A stretch of DNA of 64,000 bases, from NCBI RefSeq assembly GCF_016862935.1, contig NZ_BONX01000009.1, positions 204,560-268,559 of the forward strand. Direction: 5' to 3'. The DNA comes from Plantactinospora mayteni (GTDB lineage: Bacteria; Actinomycetota; Actinomycetes; Mycobacteriales; Micromonosporaceae). Every line of letters begins with the position of its first letter. The first letter of the stretch is position 1. The position numbers and the translations under genes are program-made. This document shows positions 60,362 to 64,000 of this stretch, one piece after another. Under the pieces are notes generated by a model. The model was not told where the DNA came from. It was given only the letters and a program-made list of their open reading frames with translations, and did no database searches.

Positions 60362-61042
60362 TTAGCTGTTGTTCCAGGTGTTGGCTACCAGGTCAGCGGC
60401 CTGGTCCTCCCACTGCGCGTACGCGTCCGGGAACGCCGACACCTGCACCTTCTGCGCCGCATCCGTCAACGGCATCTCCTGCCAACCGTCAACCTGCTTC
60501 AGACCCTTCAGGAACGCGGTCGTCGAGTACTCCGGATCCGTGATCTGATCCGGCGAACCCCAACCCGACGACGGACGCTGCTGGAACAGGCCCAGCGAAT
60601 CGTGGTCGTTACGGTCACCCAGGTGACCCAGGTTCTCCAACTTCGACTCCTGGAGACTGGTACCGACCGCGATCACGGCGGCACGCTCACCCAGACCAGC
60701 CTTCTTCGTCGCCTTCACGATCGCCTTCACATTGTCGGACCGCTCACCCGACACATCGATCCGAGACTGGGAACCCTGCACACCACGCGGAACCAACCTG
60801 TCCCGCGACGGCTTACCCTTGTCACCCTTGCCCTTGTCAGCCTTACCCTTGTCGCCCTTGTCGGCCATCACCGACTGCGACACCGGGGACCCGGCATGCT
60901 CAGGAGCGGCCTGCGCGGCCACGGCCGGGCCGGCGACAGCGCCACCAACGAACGCCAGACCAGCCACACCCAACGCGGTCTTACGAAGAATCGAAGTCTG
61001 CTCGACGGCCGGGAGCCATCGGCTGAACAGAGTCGTGTTCAT
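60362..61042 (-). CDS. Exported lysozyme-like/transglycosylase-like protein, paralogue 2
   Basis: 226 aa. One RWLPA motif (SRWLPAVEQ), a signal-like core (KTALGVAGLAFVGGAVAGPAVAAQAA), a Lys/Asp-Gly repeat linker (DKGDKGKADKGKGDKGK), then a domain nearly identical in pattern to the paralogue at 58204-58965: AAVIAVGTSLQESKLENLGH, DRNDHDSLGLFQQRP, SSGWGSPDQI and QWEDQAADLVANTW. ATG 61042 has a GGAAGGTGA ribosome-binding site. Its promoter region carries two ~37-bp direct repeats (61163-61283). The pair probably arose by duplication and may differ in wall location or timing; catalytic activity is inferred. Confidence 0.85.
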   Translation of the reverse strand: MNTTLFSRWLPAVEQTSILRKTALGVAGLAFVGGAVAGPAVAAQAAPEHAGSPVSQSVMADKGDKGKADKGKGDKGKPSRDRLVPRGVQGSQSRIDVSGERSDNVKAIVKATKKAGLGERAAVIAVGTSLQESKLENLGHLGDRNDHDSLGLFQQRPSSGWGSPDQITDPEYSTTAFLKGLKQVDGWQEMPLTDAAQKVQVSAFPDAYAQWEDQAADLVANTWNNS

Positions 61043-61162
61043 GATGGTCACCTTCCAATCGGGGGAACAACACCCACACAGGGAACGGGGTGCCATTGGA
61101 GGACGTCCCGAGACCCCATGGGCCTCCAGGGACAGAAGAACGCCCGACTACCTGCGGGGGAT

Positions 61163-61200
61163 GCGTGGTACTCAGGCGAACGCCATATGTAACGACCGGT
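61163..61200. repeat. Direct repeat copy A upstream of lysozyme-like paralogue 2
   Basis: A ~37-bp unit that recurs at 61247-61283; on the transcribed strand both read CGGTCGTTACAT-n-T-(n)-GCGT-n-CG-(n)-C-n-GAGTACCAC-(n)-GC. The copies start 84 bp apart. Each contains GTTACAT and GAGTACCAC blocks with about 15 bp between, as for paired regulator or sigma-factor contacts. Confidence 0.65.
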
Positions 61201-61246
61201 GGCCCCGGATCATTCCCCGAAGCCCAGCCACCAGCCCAGGCCACAG

Positions 61247-61283
61247 GCGGTGGTACTCGGCCGTACGCGAGATGTAACGACCG
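61247..61283. repeat. Direct repeat copy B upstream of lysozyme-like paralogue 2
   Basis: Second copy of the unit at 61163-61200, differing by a few single-base substitutions and two 1-nt indels. The 61043-61361 interval shows no gene, only these repeats and G/C-rich leader stems. Confidence 0.65.
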
Positions 61284-61361
61284 ACCGGCCCCCAACATTC
61301 CACCGGGGTCGACTTGATCATGAAATCGAACCGGACACCGGGGACGGGACGGCCATGTCGG

Positions 61362-61595
61362 CTAATCCACCGCAGTCAGGCGGCTCACCAGGTGGCCGAG
61401 GTGACTCTCCACCTGCGTCCGGTCGTAGCCGCGCAACCGCACGGTGAACACGGGCCGGCGAAGCTGCTCGGCGACAGCGGCACGTTCCGCCGGGCTGCCC
61501 GACGCGAGCGCGTCGTTGCCGCGACGGATCAGCTCGTCCACCTCGTCCCGGTCGTACCCGCGCAGGCTCACCGTGAAGTCAGGATCTTGAGTCAC
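61362..61595 (-). CDS. Tiny two-repeat DivIVA-motif protein
   Basis: 77 aa. It consists almost entirely of two copies of the DivIVA entry motif: DFTVSLRGYDRDEVDELIRR and FTVRLRGYDRTQVESHLGHL, separated by a short Ala-rich helix. In DivIVA proteins the F-x-x-x-(L/F)-R-G-Y-D-x-x-x-V motif occurs once, at the membrane-binding N-terminus. Here it is duplicated with no following long coiled coil. GTG 61595 starts before the first copy. Convergent with the decayed carboxylesterase. A minimal DivIVA partner or competitor is possible but unproven. Confidence 0.7.
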   Translation of the reverse strand: MTQDPDFTVSLRGYDRDEVDELIRRGNDALASGSPAERAAVAEQLRRPVFTVRLRGYDRTQVESHLGHLVSRLTAVD

Positions 61596-61622
61596 CCCGG
61601 CAGTGTGCCAGCCCGTGTCCAG

Positions 61623-61936
61623 GCCGCCGCTTACCTGCCGAGCATCACCTGGGCACGCCTGCTCACCGACCGGATGTGGGCACGCGCGACGGCCGCCAGA
61701 ACCAGGCGCTCGCCGCGCACGTGTCGACGTACGCCTACGAGTTCGCCGACCGACCGTGACGCACCGGCGTACCTGCCGTTTCCGGCCGACATCCCGGCCG
61801 GGGCGTACCACTCCCCTACGTGTTCCGCGACGAGCGGTTCAGCGGCTCGGCCACCCCTGCGCGGTTGCGACTCTCCGACCAGATGATCCGGTACTGGAGC
61901 AACTTCGCCCGTACCGGCGACCCGAACGGCGGTTGA
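61623..61936 (+). pseudogene. Type-B carboxylesterase, C-terminal fragment with frameshifts
   Basis: The C-terminal third of a para-nitrobenzyl-esterase-like carboxylesterase is readable only by changing frame: ITWARLLTDRMWARAT, then AAHVSTYAYEFADR, then DAPAYLPFPADIPAGAYHSP, then YVFRDERF and LRLSDQMIRYWSNFARTGDPNGG followed by a stop. At least three frameshifts separate the pieces and the N-terminal two-thirds, with the catalytic Ser and Glu, is absent. The conserved C-terminal catalytic His block (GAYHSP) survives. It is a relic and shows no promoter. Downstream to 62098 is unassigned sequence. Confidence 0.7.
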
Positions 61937-62098
61937 CCGCCGTCGACGAACTGGAACGGCCACCGTCGCCGTACGGCTGGCCTGGACGACCATCCGTGGG
62001 CGACGGTGGCTGCCCCCGCTTTCGACCACCCGGCTGGCCGCCCGCCGCTCCGTACCGTCCGGCTCCGACTCGCGGCCCGGCCGCTGTCCGTCGCGCTG

Positions 62099-62791
62099 CT
62101 ATCCGGCGCGGGTTCGGCCGAGCTGATGCACGGCCAGCAGCGACGTCCAGGTCAGGACGAGCCCGATCGCGACGGCGAAGGCGACGTTGGCCGGTCGGGA
62201 TCCCATCAGCACGAAGATCGACATCCAGCCCGCCAGGAAGAGCCCGCCGATGGCCGCGCTGAACAGCGCCCAGCCACGACGACCGGCCGAGGCGAACCGC
62301 CGGGCGAACCCGAAGCACGCGGCGATCATCGCGAGGAAGGCGACCCCGGCGACCAGGAAGTGCAGCATTCCGGGCCAACTGACGCTGGTCGGCGGGCCGG
62401 TCGGGGTGCCGGGTGGGAAGCCGTCAACGGGGTCGGCGGAGAAGATCGCCGCGCCGACCATCCCGGCGCCGAAGACACCGACCAGCCGGGGTACCCAGCC
62501 TCCGCCCCGGCCCGCCGCCGGCTCGGGCAGCCGGTGTAGACCGATCGCGTACGCCACGAACAGCAGGCCGGTGACCGCGAAGTTGGTGATCTGGATCCAT
62601 CCCTGGGCACCGTTGCTCAGCAGGCTGGCCGGGTGTCGGCTGATGTCGAACCCGTCCCTGGTGAGCATCTGTAGCACGACCACCACAATGTAGAGGGGCC
62701 CGGCGACGACGCCGCAGGTCAGCAGCGCTCTCGTCGAGCCGTCGACCGTGCCGGGAAGCCTGCCGGTCGCGGCACCGACCGTCCCGGTCAC
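62099..62791 (-). CDS. DUF998 membrane protein
   Basis: 230 aa, seven hydrophobic segments. The pattern ALLTCGVVAGPLYIVVVVLQMLTRDGFDISRHPASLLSNGAQGWIQITNF with SRHPASLLSNG is the DUF998 hallmark; GMLHFLVAGVAFLAMIAACF and ALFSAAIGGLFLAGWMSIFV follow. Family function is unknown. GTG 62791; a start further upstream is possible. It lies 51 bp after the SRPBCC gene in the same direction and may share the ArsR-controlled transcript. Confidence 0.88.
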   Translation of the reverse strand: MTGTVGAATGRLPGTVDGSTRALLTCGVVAGPLYIVVVVLQMLTRDGFDISRHPASLLSNGAQGWIQITNFAVTGLLFVAYAIGLHRLPEPAAGRGGGWVPRLVGVFGAGMVGAAIFSADPVDGFPPGTPTGPPTSVSWPGMLHFLVAGVAFLAMIAACFGFARRFASAGRRGWALFSAAIGGLFLAGWMSIFVLMGSRPANVAFAVAIGLVLTWTSLLAVHQLGRTRAG

Positions 62792-62842
62792 CGGGCCGCC
62801 CCGTTCGCCGGTACCGGACGGGTCGCTCCCGCCCGACGCTGG

Positions 62843-63502
62843 TCAGCCATTGTCGTCCCCGGTGGTGTCGGGGGCGTAGTGCTGCACCGCGAACGCGATG
62901 GCCGCGGTCAGGTCCTCGTCGCTGGTCCCCCAGGCGGCCTGGACCGCCGGTCCCCAGGCGTGGCAGCTCAGCCTGGCGAACTCCCGCACCTCGCGCGTGT
63001 CCTCCCAGGTGGCGGGGTCGAACTCCGTACCGTCCAGGAACAGGTCGAGGCCGAGCAGGGCGAGGTCCCAGCCGCCGCCGATGCCGATCGTCCCGCCGGG
63101 ACCGTAGGTGCCGACCATCTCGTCGACGATCTCGGCGGGTGACGCGTGCTCCAACTCCAGGACGGTACTGCCGGCCGCGTCGGGGGCGAGCCGGACTTCG
63201 ACCTCGGTGGACATGCCCTCGCCGAGGACCCAGGTCACCTTGATCAGGCGGGGCTCCTCGCAGCGCAGGATCTCTCCGCCGGCGTTGCCCTTGAGCTGGA
63301 ACTTGCCGCCGAGCCGCAGGTCTCCCTCGATCGGGGCCAGCCACCGGCTGATCCGCTCGGGGTCGGTGCAGGCGCTCCACACGTCCTCGATCGGTGCGTC
63401 GTAGGTACGACGCAGCAGTACCGACCGTCCTTCGCCGCTGGCGACGGCCTGGTTGCCGATCTTCCGGTGGGTGGCGTTCACCTGGTTGACGATGTCGATC
63501 AC
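62843..63502 (-). CDS. SRPBCC/AHSA1-like protein of an ArsR operon
   Basis: 219 aa. The AHSA1 domain is evident: SVLLRRTYDAPIEDVWSACTDPERISRWLAPIEGDLRLGGKFQL, GEILRCEEPRLIKVTWV, EVEVRLAPDAAGSTVLEL. A C-terminal helical extension follows (SDEDLTAAIAFAVQHYAPD). ArsR-SRPBCC pairs of this sort are frequent in actinobacteria; the SRPBCC protein probably binds a small hydrophobic ligand. GTG 63502 overlaps the ArsR stop (GTGA) and has a GAGGAAGAA ribosome-binding site, so I reject the longer frame. DUF998 follows. Confidence 0.9.
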   Translation of the reverse strand: MIDIVNQVNATHRKIGNQAVASGEGRSVLLRRTYDAPIEDVWSACTDPERISRWLAPIEGDLRLGGKFQLKGNAGGEILRCEEPRLIKVTWVLGEGMSTEVEVRLAPDAAGSTVLELEHASPAEIVDEMVGTYGPGGTIGIGGGWDLALLGLDLFLDGTEFDPATWEDTREVREFARLSCHAWGPAVQAAWGTSDEDLTAAIAFAVQHYAPDTTGDDNG

Positions 63503-63897
63503 GTTTCTTCCTCGCTCTTCGTGGATGGTTGGCTGCCCGCAGACGACGTCCCGGTAGCGTTGTCGCATGGTTCGCGGCGCTCGCGCCGGCCGCGGGCAAG
63601 TTCGGTGCCCAACGCGTCCAGACGCTGGGTCCAGAACCGGCGGAAGCGCTCCAGCCAGATGTCGACCTCCCGCAGTGGCGCCGAATCGACGGCATACAGG
63701 CGGCGGGTGCCGTTCGGGCGGACGGTCGCGACCCCGGACTCCCGCAGTACCCGCAGGTGCTGCGACACCGCCGGCTGGGAGATCCCGAACTCCGTCCGGA
63801 TGACCCCGCTGACCGCGCCTGCGGTCAGTTCGCCGTCGGCGAGCAGTTCCAGGATCCGGCGCCGCACCGGATCGCCGAGCACATCGAACGCCTGCAC
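63499..63897 (-). CDS. ArsR-family helix-turn-helix regulator
   Basis: 132 aa. Winged helix: VLGDPVRRRILELLADGELTAGAV, FGISQPAVSQHLRVLRESGVATVRPNGTRRLYAVDS, then a C-terminal ARKSI-like helical region (LREVDIWLERFRRFWTQRLDALG) and a disordered tail. There is no metal-binding ELCVCD motif, so it is not an arsenic or zinc sensor of the classical kind. The family is common with AHSA1 genes. GTG 63897 starts the domain. A perfect CCTAAATTTAGG palindrome lies 39-50 bp upstream of the start. Confidence 0.92.
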   Translation of the reverse strand: MQAFDVLGDPVRRRILELLADGELTAGAVSGVIRTEFGISQPAVSQHLRVLRESGVATVRPNGTRRLYAVDSAPLREVDIWLERFRRFWTQRLDALGTELARGRRERREPCDNATGTSSAGSQPSTKSEEET

Positions 63898-63935
63898 GGC
63901 AGAGAGAATGTCATCTGCCGCTTATATAAGTCAAG

Positions 63936-63947
63936 CCTAAATTTAGG
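63936..63947. promoter_or_regulatory. CCTAAATTTAGG palindrome, likely ArsR operator
   Basis: A perfect 12-bp A/T-rich palindrome in a 70 percent GC context, upstream of the ArsR-SRPBCC-DUF998 operon. A TTGACT (-35-like) on the minus strand follows it at 63932-63927 and a TATATA stretch lies at 63924-63929. This is the expected position for autoregulation. Confidence 0.6.
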
Positions 63948-64000
63948 TTCAGGGGTGCACTTCGGCGCGGAGTGCCTGGCCGGATTCGGTTCGCTGTCTC

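Overview
The window is a high-GC actinomycete chromosome segment, most likely from the family Micromonosporaceae (Micromonospora, Plantactinospora or a close relative). The evidence is very strong G/C at third codon positions, many GTG starts, ATGA/GTGA start-stop overlaps, apparent leaderless genes (TANNNT boxes 6-7 nt before the start codon), and the actinobacterial block pgsA-DUF881-sbp-DUF881-gcvH-garA-ftsR-DUF151-merR, which matches M. tuberculosis Rv1822-Rv1830 in order. No rRNA gene, tRNA gene or CRISPR array was recognised. Genus and species are inference only.

0-5 kb: the end of an oligopeptide/dipeptide ABC importer operon (two ATPases, the first truncated by the window edge), a beta-carbonic anhydrase, an aldo/keto reductase and an SDR oxidoreductase with a palindromic operator. 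5-10.4 kb: a tightly overlapped six-gene minus-strand operon of two exported His/Met-rich proteins, a polytopic membrane protein, a membrane-anchored exported protein and a NarL-type two-component system. It reads like an undescribed metal- (perhaps copper-) responsive envelope system and has clustered GGGAACT-type sites at its promoter. 10.4-12.85 kb: a scar of broken genes (epimerase, Tn3 transposase, IS21-type transposase, pentapeptide-protein fragment) around one intact small secreted protein.

12.85-22 kb: an FAD monooxygenase and an HpaI-type aldolase whose ends overlap on opposite strands, then two large exported proteases: an M4 metallopeptidase behind a multi-span membrane module, and a 1285-residue S8 protease with a duplicated beta-domain tail. 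22-26 kb: a PadR/membrane-protein pair and a truncated haemoglobin-flavohaemoglobin-DivIVA-like operon. 26-34 kb: the conserved growth/division/metabolic-control block. 34-43.4 kb: envelope and housekeeping genes (Tat-exported PGRP amidase, XdhC, HhH-GPD protein, NamZ-type muramidase) with several small hypotheticals.

43.5-52 kb: a short UvrA-like protein, an LtrA-family membrane protein, and selenocysteine genes selA-selB diverging from selD. 51.8-56 kb: a ChvE/MmsA/MmsB-type monosaccharide ABC importer. 56-61.6 kb: an MDMPI-like protein, a CorA transporter with a variant signature, and a symmetrical cassette in which two lysozyme-like exported paralogues flank a small-ORF/nucleotidyltransferase pair, followed by a tiny two-motif DivIVA-like protein. 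61.6-64 kb: a decayed carboxylesterase, a DUF998 membrane protein and an ArsR-SRPBCC operon with a palindromic operator. Convergent genes are usually separated by strong hairpins that look like bidirectional terminators.
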